Shown piece by piece: positions 37,909 to 49,598 of a stretch of 64,000 nt of DNA (position 1 is the first letter of the stretch; every line of letters begins with the position of its first letter). Origin of the DNA: Boletus sp. NGJ. Taxonomy: Eukaryota; Basidiomycota; Agaricomycetes; Boletales; Boletaceae. The stretch is taken from positions 248,001 to 312,000 of the forward strand of contig JAGTXK010000087.1 in the NCBI GenBank assembly GCA_019096195.1. Direction: 5' to 3'. The position numbers were made by a program, and so were the translations under genes. A model generated the notes under the pieces. The model had not been told where the DNA came from, searched no databases, and was given only the letters and a program-made list of their open reading frames with translations.

Positions 37909-39496
37909 ATGTCTGAACAACCAGCCGAGAGGCAGTATGCCTTTACTGTTGCCCTCACTGTCTACTCTGCACTCAAGCAATCATCCAAGGGCAAGAGTAC
38001 TACCAAACGACAAGAGAAGTCCCTCAAAACCAAGGAATTGCTTTTCCCACTCAACAAGGACAACTATCTTGAATTCCTTGAAAGTATTCTTGAGAAGCAC
38101 GGTCAGACTCAGTACAAGATTTCTAGCAAGCAATGGTTCTCATTCAAGTTCACTGTGGCGAAGACAAAGAGGTATCATTCCTACTAGTACAGTTGTGTGC
38201 AGGTCACCTGGCTCACAATTTTTTTAGCCAGCACACGAGTGAGGCGATGGACGTCAATAACGAGTCAGACTACAAAGAGATGGTCCAAAAAATTCATGAC
38301 ACAGCCAGTGCCAGTGACCTTGGTGTAGCAATGAAAATTTTAGTCAACATGAAGCATGTCGAGAAACTCCTGTTGCATCAAGCAAACAGCCGCTCCGGAG
38401 ACGAAGAGTCAAATATATCTGACAATAACCAAGTATTTTTTTTTTACCATAACCTGGATATTCTCTAATACATTTTCTAACAAGCCCTCACCATCCTGAT
38501 CAGCTTCAGATCTAGACATGTGCCTTGTGCAATGGCACATGAAGCTTGCAAAGATACACAAAGACAGTGATGATGGTCACCTGACATATATTGTGCCATT
38601 GGGTACCGCTATTCCGCTTACTCCAGCGATGGTGCTCAACTGGGCCTGTGCTTTGGTATAGTATCTCTGTAGATTCATGCTAAAAATATCTAATTTGTCC
38701 ATAGGAGGAAGGCCAGGCAACGTTGAACATGCCGCCTAATATCCCTTTGTTTGATGCTGCCAACAAGGCAATGTTTCTACACCCAGCATGCAAGGCACAG
38801 GCTCAGAAAGTTGCTTCACAATCCCCACCATCTCTGAGTCCAAACGTTGCGCCGGACATCAACTCACTCACATCTGTCATTCTTCTTCAGACTTTAGCCA
38901 ATCTTTCATCTGTAGCTTGTAATCCAACTACCGCCACAACGCCAACAGTTCCAGCTTCAACGACGCCCATTTGTTCTGTCCCCGAAAGATCCACCTCCCC
39001 TCCAATTCCGTCCCCTTCCCAGCTTATGCAGTTTCTCAAATATGCGGAGACAGAGCTCCATGTTGAGAACACTACTGTATTTGAGCGGAAACTTGCGGAG
39101 CAGCACATTGGCCCTGACATCCTCCCCAAAATTGATGACAGAATACTTGCTGTGGAGATTGGGATTCCGGCTAGCGATATAATCCATCTGAAAAAGGGTT
39201 CTATCGCCTGGTGGAATGGTCCTGATGCAAAGCATAAGCATAGTAACACTGATCAGAGTCAATTCAGGTCACCTACTCATCCACCTCAGAAGAGGGTCAC
39301 TTATGAGAAGAAGTACCATGATGGCAGCGACTGCCACTTCACTGGATCTCCGATGATTGCTGGGGATGACAATGGACTGAAAGACTACGATCTTTGGTAC
39401 CAGTCTACAGATCATGGGACATGGCTTCCTGTTCCAAGAGGATTCATTGTTTGTGAGGATGGTGATGACGACGCTTTAGATAGTTTCTTCAAGTAA
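37909..39496 (+). pseudogene. Accessory gene of the transposon, SAM-like C-terminal domain
   Basis: Starts 61 bp inside the left repeat. Exons: 37909 to about 38170, then from about 38228 to 38431 (ending SDNNQ before a GTATTT donor), a third from about 38483 to ~38655, and a last one from about 38706 to 39496. They read continuously except for one TGA where CGA (Arg) is expected, near 38499. The product would be about 430 aa. The N-terminal part is basic and helical (KTKELLFPLNKDNYLEFLES). The middle has YIVPLGTAIPLTPAMVLNWA. A Pro/Ser/Thr linker follows, then a helical segment (LAEQHIGPDILPKIDDRILA, VEIGIPASDIIHLKKGS) that resembles a SAM domain. The tail reads WLPVPRGFIVCEDGDDDALD. No nuclease or known transposase motif was seen. 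Its role in transposition is unknown. It may be a DNA-binding or targeting partner. Confidence 0.7.
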
Positions 39497-39540
39497 TAGA
39501 ACAATATCCGCATCGTTAGCCTTACAAACTATTTTCACTG

Positions 39541-39646
39541 TGAATTCGTTATGTCACCATGAATTTGCTATGTCACCGTGAATTTGTTATGTCGCCATGA
39601 ATTTGTTATGTTGCTGTGAATTCATTATGTTGCCGTGAATTCGTTA
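39541..39646. repeat. 19-bp minisatellite, about 5.6 copies
   Basis: Tandem units of the form TGAATTTGTTATGTCGCCA with a few substitutions per copy. It lies between the stop codons of the two convergent transposon genes. Confidence 0.9.
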
Positions 39647-39723
39647 CAACAACTATACATTCATTGTGGGAGTAATTTGCAAGGCTTTACAACTAACAAC
39701 TACAGTACTAGGTCCATTTCTCA

Positions 39724-40784
39724 CTACACGATGTAGCCTGATGCCTGAAAAAAGCCTTCTGCTTTGTCAGGAGTAATGCTCTGACAAGCATGTACAATTG
39801 TGGTCATTGAGAAGTCATCAGGGTAGCGCCAAAAGTATGCCTTGATCACTGAGAACACTTGTTCAATCGGATTATAATCGGGAGAGTAGGGGGGGAGGAA
39901 GATAAGCTTGCAAACTAGTAGTAGTTAGTACTATGTAAAGAACAACGTCACATACATATGGTGCATATCTTTAATAAGCATGCAGATCTCCTCAGTCTTA
40001 TGGATGCGGCAATTGTCCATGACGATAACACTACGGGGACCAGGATACAGGTTGGTGAAAGGCATCTGTACAAAAGATAAGTAAATACTATACATGAACT
40101 ACGAAGACGTACCACATGTTCCTTCAAAAATCTCACGAAGCGCTGACTATCAACCAGTCCTTCTATGATATCGTACACAATAATACCATCAAAAGTGATG
40201 GTGGGAAGGATTGAGAACCTTGTTCCTCGAACAAAGCATCTGCTGACACAGCAGTGGACACCCTTCCCTGACCAGCCATATTGGCAGGTGGATGTCTGCT
40301 TATCCTTGGCTGCTTCGTCAATAAAAAGAAGCATATTCAGATCCAGCACATCAGCAGCAATCTGATTCATATAGATCGCATGTGTCTCTTCGTTTCATTC
40401 TGCGGCTGCACATAAAATGACTTTATGTGTGATGGAAAGACATTGGAGTGTTCAAAGAAGATTTGAAAGTGTTACAAACTTTTGATGCTTGGCCCAAAGT
40501 TCACACTGAAGCTCATCAAGGTAGATGGTGTTGCGATTCTGGATAACAGTGGAAATGAAAGCAATGTCAGCAGAGGTGAGGAGTTGATGGCGCCCAGTTG
40601 TGAGAGAATATTTGCTCGGATTGGTGATGGTGCCATATTTCGAGTACAAAGAGAGCGTCCTGTAAACTAGCAATTTCTTGATACCTAGTATGCAGCAGAT
40701 ATCATTGACACTATGGTTGTCATTGTACAGGAGTGGGATTCGAGCTTTGACGTTGGGAGGCACGACATGGTAGGGCCCTGGCAT
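39724..40784 (-). pseudogene. DDE transposase of Tc1/mariner type, broken
   Basis: Cut-and-paste transposase. From the ATG at 40784 the N-terminus carries a helix-turn-helix (IPLLYNDNHSVNDICCILGI). Then come LDELQCELWAKHQ and a linker with LSITHK, and the catalytic domain with the three acidic residues in family context: LLFIDEAAKDK, VIVMDNCRIHKTEEI and PPYSPDYNPIEQVFS (Asp, Asp, Glu with 34-residue type spacing). The C-terminal segment AYFWRYPDDFSMTTIVHAC closes at 39724. Two in-frame TGA codons (40452-40454 and 40395-40397) fall where CGA would give the family's Arg. One short intron (GTACGT..ACAG, near 40067-40112) joins in frame. The last join near 39915-39955 is one base out of phase in my reading. 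The gene is therefore broken in this copy. Confidence 0.85.
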
Positions 40785-40818
40785 GGGAGTGCAAAACAAA
40801 TGCACTTATTCAGCTGTG

Positions 40819-40915
40819 CAGGCCACCCACTCAGCTGCGCCCGGAGTCCCTTCCCGGCTGTCTCCGAGGCGCGACTTTTCAGAATTCGTTTTCCACAGAG
40901 ATTTGCAAACAGCTG
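40819..40915 (-). repeat. Right terminal inverted repeat
   Basis: 97 bp, inverted copy of 37751-37847 with two mismatches. It is followed by the TA duplication at 40916-40917. Confidence 0.95.
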
Positions 40916-41171
40916 TAATACAGACCCAATGTGGTCTGGCCTGCAATATGGGTTCAAAACTACATTGAAGGTGCCAGACGAGGACTGGCAGCTAAGCATC
41001 TGGGGCTTTCCAGTACGAAACGCAAGTTTGTTCATATGAGTGTCTACTAGTATATAGTATCATACATTCTTCCGTTCATGGCACTCATTCCAACCTGATG
41101 TATTGATCCATTCCAGTTAGTTTGTAGACGATACATGCCATGTAAATATGCAGTTCATGTGACGAATGTGC

Positions 41172-44100
41172 CTAGCGACGACCTGATCGTGATGGAGCAG
41201 CAGTTTGTTTGAGAATCGCCTCCCTCGCCTCCTCCACAGCAGATTCCGAACCTACAATCAGTGTGAGTTTGATGCCCTAATCGAGGTAGTGTGAGGAACA
41301 TACCAATGATAACAATGATATTATTGTCTCTGCTGACAGTAATGTCTGCACTAGTCTCAGCACGCAGACGAGCCACATTGGAGCCCTTTGACCCAACGAT
41401 TCTTGGGAATACAGAACGATCAGCGAGAGTCAGGAAGCCGACATGAGTCATTGCTTCAGCCTGTTCAATGGCTGTCTTGATATCACTCTGTGCGCGCTCG
41501 AGACCAAAGGCGTCCCTTGCTTTCAGCGTCCATTCGGATTCACCTTCCTCCGCGTCCTGGTAATTAGGAACAACCTGCCAGCTTGATTCCGGGGGGTCTT
41601 CCTCCGCTTCGTCAATCCGAGCAGCAGCATTTTGCGGAGGATGGGTGGGTACCGCAGATTTTTGGGGATGAGCAGATTGGTCGACTTGTATACCATATGA
41701 TCGGAGGTTACGGAAGAAGCTCCCCTGCTGCGAGATTGCATGGTGATATTTCAAGGGTACAGACACGGCGGCGGTGAACAGCTCTACAGGGGTCGATGCG
41801 TTCTGAACCCGCGCCTGGCGAGGAGGTCAATCGCTGCAGTATCTTCATTACATCAGGTAGCATACCTTGAGTTCGCTGATTGCAGCTTCGCAAGCAGAGC
41901 GGGATCCGGAGACTTTGACGATGTCAGCGGGATCCGCATCTTTGACTTCATCTGCGTTGACAGCTTCTCCTACATGGTGGTAGGATCGAGAACCAGGAAA
42001 CTGTACTTGGACACATGTACGGGCTTGCAATTCATTCAGGTGCTGACCGCCTCTGCCAATGAGATTACGATGCTGGGCTGCTGGAATCTCGGCAGCCAGC
42101 ACTACGCGATCTCTCAGAGTAGCAGCCGTCTTCTCGAGTTCCGCCTTGATTTTGTTGACAAGAGCAGGTTCTCCACGAAGACGCACTTCCTCACTGGGCT
42201 CACCCTGCCGAGGGCTGATATCATGGTTAACTGGGGGCTGACCACCGTCAGAAATTTACTTACAACCGAACAAGTCCTGCTTGCAGCTTGGAATCGGATG
42301 GACCACCACAACGAATAATCAAGTCTTTCAAACCCTGACCACCAGCCCCAATGATGGTCCTATGGAACTTGGTCTCGATAACAAGTGATGCCAACGTTTC
42401 CTCACCGACTTGATCAGAGATTGCCAAAATAGCAGTTTTGGCAGCGCTGATGGCTTGCTTGGTTCCACGAACAGTAATGTTAGTCACAGCGTTATTGTCA
42501 TCCGTGGCCTTATCAATGTCGATCTGGGCGCCTGTGTCGTCCTTGATCTCGTTGATGCTCGCACCACCTTTACCGAGAATACGAGCAACAGCACGAGTCG
42601 GGACAGTGAACTTGAGAACGTTGTTAGACTCTTTTTCAAACTCTAGAGCATCGAGAAGTTCGGATTTAGCACCAGCTACACCCTTCTTGCCACCCTTGAC
42701 GAGAACTTCGTCAGGCCTAAGGGCTTCACGAGTCTTGTTTTCGCCGTTTTCCGAAGATCCCCGGGGGAATGTGATCTTGACCCCGTATTTCTCCTCCAGG
42801 CGAATGGCATATTTACCATTCTGGCCGATCAGGGAAGCATGGAATTGGGCAGGGATTTTGAGGGTTTCCGATGTCTCGTCTGTCTACATTGTATGTCAAT
42901 GACGTGTTGGATGTGGCAACTCCGAAGAACTAACCAATCTCTCGACCTGAGTTAAGATGCGCTTCTTGGCTTCCTCGACGTTCTCCTTACGTCCTGTGAT
43001 CTGAGCATGGCGTCAGTTCTATCCCACAACTTGTGCATAGTAACCGACCTTGAATTTGGACTTTTGGTGAAAGGGCTTCTTCTTCTTGGTACTGTCCTTC
43101 TCCTTCTCCTCAACCTCATCGTAAAGGTCCACTCTGACACCAAGTTGGTCTCGCAGCTTGTTAACACCAACTCCCTGCGCACCAACAACTCGACCGACAT
43201 ATTCCTTGTCAATCTCGAATTCTGTAGACTAAAATATTGTGCGTAGATAACACAAACAGTTTGAAGATTCTAGTTGGATTCACTTACGTAGCTGCTGACA
43301 ATAGCATCATTTTTGGCACCCTCCACGACCCGCAGGATTTCTTTGACAGCACGATCGACATCTGCGCTGACCCCACGGATCAGGATGACATCCTGACTGG
43401 ATGGATCGCCTGCCTCAGCACCGACTTTGATCAACAGGCCCATTTCTTCGCCAATGATTCTGGAGGTACCAGTCATACGATATTCACGGCTGTGAATATA
43501 TACCACTTACGCGTTGAGAGTGGCACCGTCTTTGCCAACCACTGCCTCATGCCAACGTTTCTCGACAGTTATTAGCTCGCTCCTGACATCAGCAGCATCC
43601 TTGGCCATCCTGAGCAATTCCGCAGCGACGTCATCCAGATGCTTCTCTTTCTCAACAGGCGAAGGCGAGGCCAAAGGGGAAAATGGGTCATAAACCAGGA
43701 TAACCGAAGATTGCTCCGCAGACTCGGGAGGGAAGAAAACTAAAATATTGTGAACCTCGTGGAACTGCTTCAACCTGAGTGATGTCAGAGAGACTTCTGA
43801 AAATGTGTAAGTAAGAATTCACTTTTTCGCATGTTTCCCCAAGATAACCCGGTGAATGAGCCAATCAATGCAAACCTCCCTCGTTGCGCCGATTAGTTTA
43901 CCAAGAAGTTCCGAAACTTGTCTGACGACAGCATCCACCAGCGGCTTCTCTCCGACGATATCAATGTTGAGGACTGAGGCCTGATCGATCGTCATTGCAG
44001 ATGGCGTGAAAACCGAAATACCAGGATGAGCAGCGCTGAGGGTGTTAGGGTAGTCGATGCGCGTGATGTAAGTCAAGAGTTGACGTGAAACCGCGATAGG

Positions 44101-45466
44101 ACCAGGAAGCGGGAACTCGTGGATGTACTGTGAATTCGCTTTCTCCATAACAGCACCAAGACCAGCAGAAATGTCCTCTTGCTTGCCATAGACCAAGATC
44201 TCTTCACCCTGCTCATGAGACTCCGGGACGACGACAGAGCACCGACTCTTTGCCATAATCTCCTCAAGAGCTTTCCCAACAAGGAGACGATGCTGACGCT
44301 TGGGTAGCGAGATCTTGACTGGAATGAGGGCAGACTTGAACGATTCGATGGTTCCCCTGATAATTTCGACAACACGGACGACTGCCTCGCGGTCGCCGCT
44401 GACAGTGATCTCGCGTTCCAAAGCATTCAGAGCAAGGTGGATTTCACCGCCCTGCGCGGCCTCAACGAAGAGTGCGCGGCGGGCAATGACGAAAGGAAGG
44501 ATGTGATGCGGGATGTTCTTAACGCGCTGAGTTGACCTGGAAGTCCTAGCCGAGATGATTTCGTTTAGCATCGCCTGGGCTTCGTACGCGAGAGGTTGCG
44601 GACCCGTGATTGTGATAGGAACTAGGACTTCGTCTTCCTCATCAACTGGCGCGGCAGTCCCGTTGATTGATCCATTGAGATGGTCGTTGTGTGTAACACT
44701 GTCCCTACGAGGGATATCCACTTTTACTCCAGTTTGCTCCCGCACCTGTTTCAGAGTAGCACCTGTGATGAACGATCAGGACCTCGAGTTCAATAGACAA
44801 ACAAATGGTGACCAACCCTTGGGTCCGATGATAGCTGGAATAGTGGAGGCAGGAGCAGAAAGGGTAACAGTGACCTGAAACTACGTTGCAAGGAAAGTCA
44901 CAAAGAGCTGTACGCGAACGCACCACAGGGCTCAAAAGAGCCAATAGGTTCCGTTTCGCCCTGTCAAGCTCCTTCTGAGACTCAGACTTCATGTGGAACG
45001 TGGTTTGACGTGTCCTCTGGTTGGCAGAAGCCTCGATCTTGACTTTGAATTTAAACATGACCTGTTTCATGATTTCTCCAAGTGAAGTAGGTTTGCCGTC
45101 CTTGTTCGCCGCAAGTTCGATGGCGGACAAGGTGAAGGAGTCAGAGACCAGAGGCTGAGATCGGACGGTTGCCTTGATGCGAGGACCAGAGTCGGCACCC
45201 CAGGCAGCAGACTTGGCGGGCTGGGTTGCAGAGGCGAGAGAGGGCGCAAGAGACGGGAAAGCGGACGGATCGTTAGTGTCCACCACCACGTTATTAGTGG
45301 ATGGCTTGGCTGGTGTCTCATCCTCTACCGCAGATGGGAAGGGGTCCGGCGTGCCTTCGAGTCCATGTAACTTCTAAACACAAAACTGTCTCAGCCTGGG
45401 GACACGCAATAGCAACAGCGTCCGAACCTGAAGCTCAGCAGCGCCAGGGGGGGGAGTAGCCGACAT
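41172..45466 (-). CDS. Vigilin, multi-KH RNA-binding protein
   Basis: Homologue of vigilin/Scp160, an RNA-binding protein of polysomes, ER and heterochromatin. The start at 45466 gives exon 1 (45466-45428, 13 codons, MSATPPPGAAELQ), spliced to 45373 onward. An N-terminal unstructured region includes DPSAFPSLAPSLASA. Repeated KH domains then follow. Many retain the GxxG loop: IIGPKGATLK, AVVGKDGATLN, VVGAQGVGVN, LIGQNGKYAI, ILGKGGASIN, IIGAGGQGLK, LIGRGGQHLN and IVGSKGSNVA. At least two further KH repeats have degenerate loops, as is normal for the family. About a dozen short introns interrupt the gene. The last exon ends SRSGRR at 41172. Total length is roughly 1250-1300 aa, which matches the family. 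Confidence 0.93.
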
Positions 45467-45778
45467 GTCCATGTATCTGAGAGTTGCGGGTGTCCAAAAC
45501 GCAGAACCTTTGACAGAAAATACCTGAACGTTGAGCCCGGGGACGGAACTCAACGCAATGACCGGAAAAAAAGCGAGATGATGAATGGATTTGGTAAAGC
45601 GCAGACGTGTCTTTCCCAAACCCTCGGGTAATAGACGTGCGAACATCATTCCATTTAGTTACTACTTGAAACATATCTTCCGTACCAACTTGAATACACG
45701 ACCAAGAAACATGTCTCTTACATTCACTGGCCAAGTTGCTCCATCGTCCAGTCATTGACTTTACCTTGGTGATCGGCC

Positions 45779-47231
45779 TTAGCGCACAGTCTCCAGGCCA
45801 TTCACCCGCTTTACGTCTTCTGGTGAGAGCGTGATCAACTGCATCGTGGCCAATCACGTATGTTATCCAATTGAATGGATACTCCTCACTGTGACATTGT
45901 CCTTCTGCCTCTGTGGGTCCTGACTCTTGGGAATAGTAGTGGTCCCTCTGGCGACCTGCCATGTAAAAATTACTTGTGCTGGAGTCGCATTGTACTGGGC
46001 GGCAAGTTCATTTATCATGGGGTCACCACGGACGTGGCGTAACCTGCCTGTAGCCGCATCAGCTTTTGCCGCATTCCAGTTTTTGAGGTAAACTAACCGG
46101 TGAGTGTAAGCAGTGAGGTAAATTTCTTTGCTTACAATACAATACTCCAACAGCTCAGGCTGGGCAAGGTATGAGTGTAGCATGGGAAGCACGAGTGATG
46201 GGCCTAACATGATGTGCTGTGACATACTTACGGAATAATTTTTGCCGTTGTCAACAGTTTCTCAATGCTGGAGACACGTCAGCGACACGACCTCCCCGGT
46301 TGATGGAGCACCGACTTCTTAATCAAGAAATTGCTGATGGGCCAATAGCTCTGACTTTGCCGCTGGCCAGGACTTCCTCCATGTCCGCCCAAGTTTCGTT
46401 GAAAGTCGGGCTATCGAGGACCTTGAGTGACCCGTCTGGGTTCGTCAATCTGCTGTGCAATTCATCAACTTTACGGGGGCACGCGCGGGTAGTTGTTCAC
46501 TTACGTCCACGAGTGATTGTCTGAGGCCAGTGTATCAAGTACTGTGATTCGTGTGGTGAGTGAAGAGGCTGCAGTGAGAAAAAGGTCGCAGCTGACAAGA
46601 TCGTAGTAATCCAACATGGCAGAATTCACCCAAACTTTCTTCGATTGACTCTTTGACCCGGCCCGGATGGTGCAAGCTGTGCGGTCATGAAAATTGATAA
46701 TAAATCAGTCAGAAATTTCTGAAAGGGGTCTACGTACGGAAGCTTTGTGGTTACAAAGATCTGTTCCCGAGGGATGCCGGGCTCGCGAATTACAGCACCC
46801 ACGGAACCCTCAGTTCCTTGTGATGCGTCAGTGTTCGGGCAAGAAAATGAGAGAAGCGCAACGGACCGTATCCAAGGGCAGTGTCCAAGTGTCTGTACCC
46901 GTTCTGTGGAGGGGGTTAGTTTGCGCACCCTACCAAGCATGCTGGCACGCCCGGAGAGCAGTCAGGATCTAGTTCTTGGCTTCGGTTTTTGTCTCCACGG
47001 TAAGCCCTCCCCAGCAGCCAAGGCCTACATGGAGCTAGTCTCAATATGGATTGAAGAAAGGGAACGGTGGTTACCCAGGTCGATGACGGGCATCTTGACA
47101 CCATTGTTCAATGTTATGATAGGGACGGACACTGCCTGTGGGTGGTTGAGCAGGTAACAGAGAAAGCTTTCGGGTGGTTTATCTAGGGCCACGGAAGTAG
47201 AGACGGCCTGGATGACTCCGTCGCGTGACAT
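45779..47231 (-). pseudogene. Aldo/keto reductase, probably broken
   Basis: NADPH-dependent aldo/keto reductase by sequence: VPIITLNNGVKMPVIDLG, LGCWGGLT, GYRHLDTALGYGTE, VGAVIREPGIPREQIFVTTK, HHPGRVKESIEES, LDYYDLYLIHWPQTITRG, WADMEEVLASGKVRAIG, ISNFLIKKS, LAQPELLEYC, INELAAQYNATPAQVIF, RGTTTIPKSQ, and a final exon ending at 45779. Several joins work with normal introns, but at least three points do not. An in-frame TAG at 46970-46972 stands where Trp is usual. There is a one-base slip between ESLG and LDYYDL near 46610-46630. A further slip lies before ISNF near 46345. I therefore call it a decaying gene. The catalytic Asp, Tyr, Lys and His residues lie in the conserved blocks above. An alternative is a live gene with unusual introns. 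Confidence 0.65.
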
Positions 47232-47399
47232 GACCGAGCTATTCTAATTTCTTTTCTCTGAAGTCTCGGCGAGTTCCGACGTGGGTGTCACGTGTATTGA
47301 TTTCTTTGTCACGTGACCAACAGTAGCAGTACGTGGATAAAGCGCTTAAGTTAAAGTATGAATTGACTTGAATCACTACTACAACGATCATCACAGGAA
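47232..47399. promoter_or_regulatory. Promoter region of ERO1
   Basis: 168 bp between the divergent start codons of the reductase remnant and ERO1. No specific unfolded-protein-response element was recognised with confidence. Confidence 0.35.
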
Positions 47400-49598
47400 A
47401 TGCGCCGAGCATGTCGCAGGGTTTGTCTCGCACTCGCGTTTGCCATTTCCATCTGCACAACCGTTCATGGCTCATCTTTCCTTGGTGACGCCCTCGTTCG
47501 CAAAGACCAAGTCCAGAATGTCCTGGAACACAAGCCCGTCCGCGGCGAACCCCTCTGCCAGCGTCAAGTATGTCGGCTTTGATCTGTATCTTCTTCGCGG
47601 CGTTACAACAGTATATAAATCCAGACAACAGGTCCGATTGAAACCACAACGTGTGACTATGAGACCATCGAGAGCGTCAACGAGGAACTGTACACAAACC
47701 TCCATGATCTTGTCCAGACTCCATTCTTTAGGTACTTTCAGGTAACAATGGCCCATCCCGTTCTACACAGGCCTCTTACTCAACTACTTGAATATCGAAA
47801 GGTTGACTTGTACCGGGAATGTCCTTATTGGCAAGAGAACGGCTTTTGCATGAACCGCGAGTGTGGCATCACCACAGTCGACGAGGTATGGATGTGCCTA
47901 TGCATTCAAGTTCTGTTCTTCATTCTTGTTACAGAGCGAAATACCCGAAAAGTGGAGGGCGGCTGCTCTGAGTACAATAGATCTTCCTCCCGAGGTTCAG
48001 GTATCTATCAATATTGTGGGCGCCCGCTGGTACTCACTCGAATTCCTAGCGGGTCCAGTTGCCAGGTTGCTATTACCGTGACTCTGACTTTTGTTTCCTT
48101 GATGACCTGACAGGTTAGCATCCTGCGCATTGCATTTCATGCGCTTAAACGGTTCTATGCTAGAGGGGGACTATGTTGATCTGACGCTTGTTCCCGAGCG
48201 ATATACGGGATATTCGGGACACTCTGCCCACCGCGTCTGGCGAGCGATCTATGAAGAAAATTGTTTTGGTCTCTCTGAACTGAATCTTCTCACCGGAAAA
48301 TCCGCTGCACCTGTAACTCTTCCCGACACTCTGACTGATGTCCTGCGTGAGCCTTTGGATGGTCAAGACATCGACGAAGAGTGTCTGGAGAAAAGAGTGT
48401 ACTACAAGATCATATCTGGCGCGTATTTTGACTGACCAAGCATTGTGTTCTTACTGATTTCACACAGGTCTTCATGCGTCAATCTCGACACATATATGTA
48501 CAGAGTGGCTGAATCAGTCGACTGGTGAATGGGTAAATGTGGTGCATTTAAACTAAAACTTTTCTCTTATGATTCCCTTTAGGCTCCCAATCTTGAATGT
48601 TTTGTCACCAGAGTAGCCTCCCATCCCGAGCGCCTTCAGTACATCTATTTCAACACGGTCTTACTTCTCCGTGCCGTCGCCCGCCTCGCACCTTATCTAT
48701 CCGAATACGACTACTGCTCCTTGTCAGGGAACAGCCTCGTCCCCCATCATCATTCGCCCGAATTGGAGTACGAAGTTCAGACGCTTGCGAGACTCGACAA
48801 TGTAATGAGCATTGCAATGCACGTTGGCAAATTCGACGAAGGAGTGCTTTTCCGTGGGGCGAATGCAAACGTCTGCGCTACTCACATCTAGTTATCTCGT
48901 CGCTGACCAATGCCATAGATCCTGAAGGATGAATTCAAACGGCACTTCCGCAACGTATCCCGGATCATGGACTGTATCGGTTGTGACAAATGTCGTCTGT
49001 GGGGCAAAGTTCAAACCACAGGATTGGCTACAGCCCTCAAGGTCCTATTTGAAATGGACGAAAACGCCCTCCAGTATGTTTTCCTTTCGTTCGTATGATG
49101 ATCTGTTGTAAAAACTCGTCCGGTCCATGTAGGCACAACACAAATCAGAACCTTTTGCAGCGTTCAGAAGTCGTTGCATTGATTAACACGCTCCATCGCT
49201 TTAGCGAGAGTCTGCATGCTGTCGAATACTTCCGCGAGATGTGGAAGAAGACTGGAGAGACGGATTCTGCGAGGTTGATCCGCGAGGCGGAGAGGGCCGT
49301 TGCCGTAAACGTAAGTCCGTTTTTGCCTCGGGGATTTGGTGCATAGTTGAATGATATCATCAAACCTTAGCCACGGCAAGGCTCTGACGTACAGACCACG
49401 CCGAGACAGTTCCCTGCTGCTGCTACGCACCGCCCAACATCAAACGCGTTGCAACAAAACGTCTGGACTAGACTTCAAGTGCATCTGTTCGATCTGGTGG
49501 ACAGTTGTAGACGACATACCCTTGCATATTTCGGTTTACTGTCCGAGATCTGGCAGAGGCTATCAAATGGAGTGCTCCCTCTGCGGACGGAGCTTTGA
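47400..49598 (+). CDS. ERO1: ER oxidoreductin ERO1
   Basis: Flavin oxidase of the ER that re-oxidises protein disulfide isomerase. The start at 47400 gives a signal peptide ([17 protein letters not shown]). Early exons 47400-47567, 47625-47741, 47802-47885, 47935-48000, 48059-48113, 48164-48418 and 48468-48532 join in phase. Later ones continue to 49598. Landmarks: [33 protein letters not shown] (shuttle cysteines), [51 protein letters not shown], and the active-site [19 protein letters not shown]. Next is [19 protein letters not shown]. The C-terminal tail is hydrophobic/basic. The intron 48419-48467 starts with GC (GCGCGT). The family's donor-to-acceptor cysteine pattern is intact, so it should be active. 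Confidence 0.93.

Larger units (their letters stand above)
37751..40915. mobile_element. Tc1/mariner-type DNA transposon with two genes
   Basis: A 3165-bp element bounded by TA on both sides (37749-37750 and 40916-40917), the target duplication typical of the Tc1/mariner superfamily. Its ends are 97-bp inverted repeats differing at two positions, both beginning CAGCTGTTTGC. Inside are two genes reading toward each other: a DDE transposase on the minus strand and an unrelated intron-containing gene on the plus strand, separated by a 19-bp minisatellite. Near-identical ends suggest a fairly recent insertion, but both genes already contain TGA stops. This copy is therefore probably non-autonomous now. 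Confidence 0.92.

Noticed and set aside
37751-40915. Reading the element as a retroelement or virus-like element
   Set aside because: There is no reverse transcriptase, integrase core of retroviral type or long direct repeats. Inverted ends, TA duplication and a Tc1-type DDE enzyme define a plain DNA transposon.
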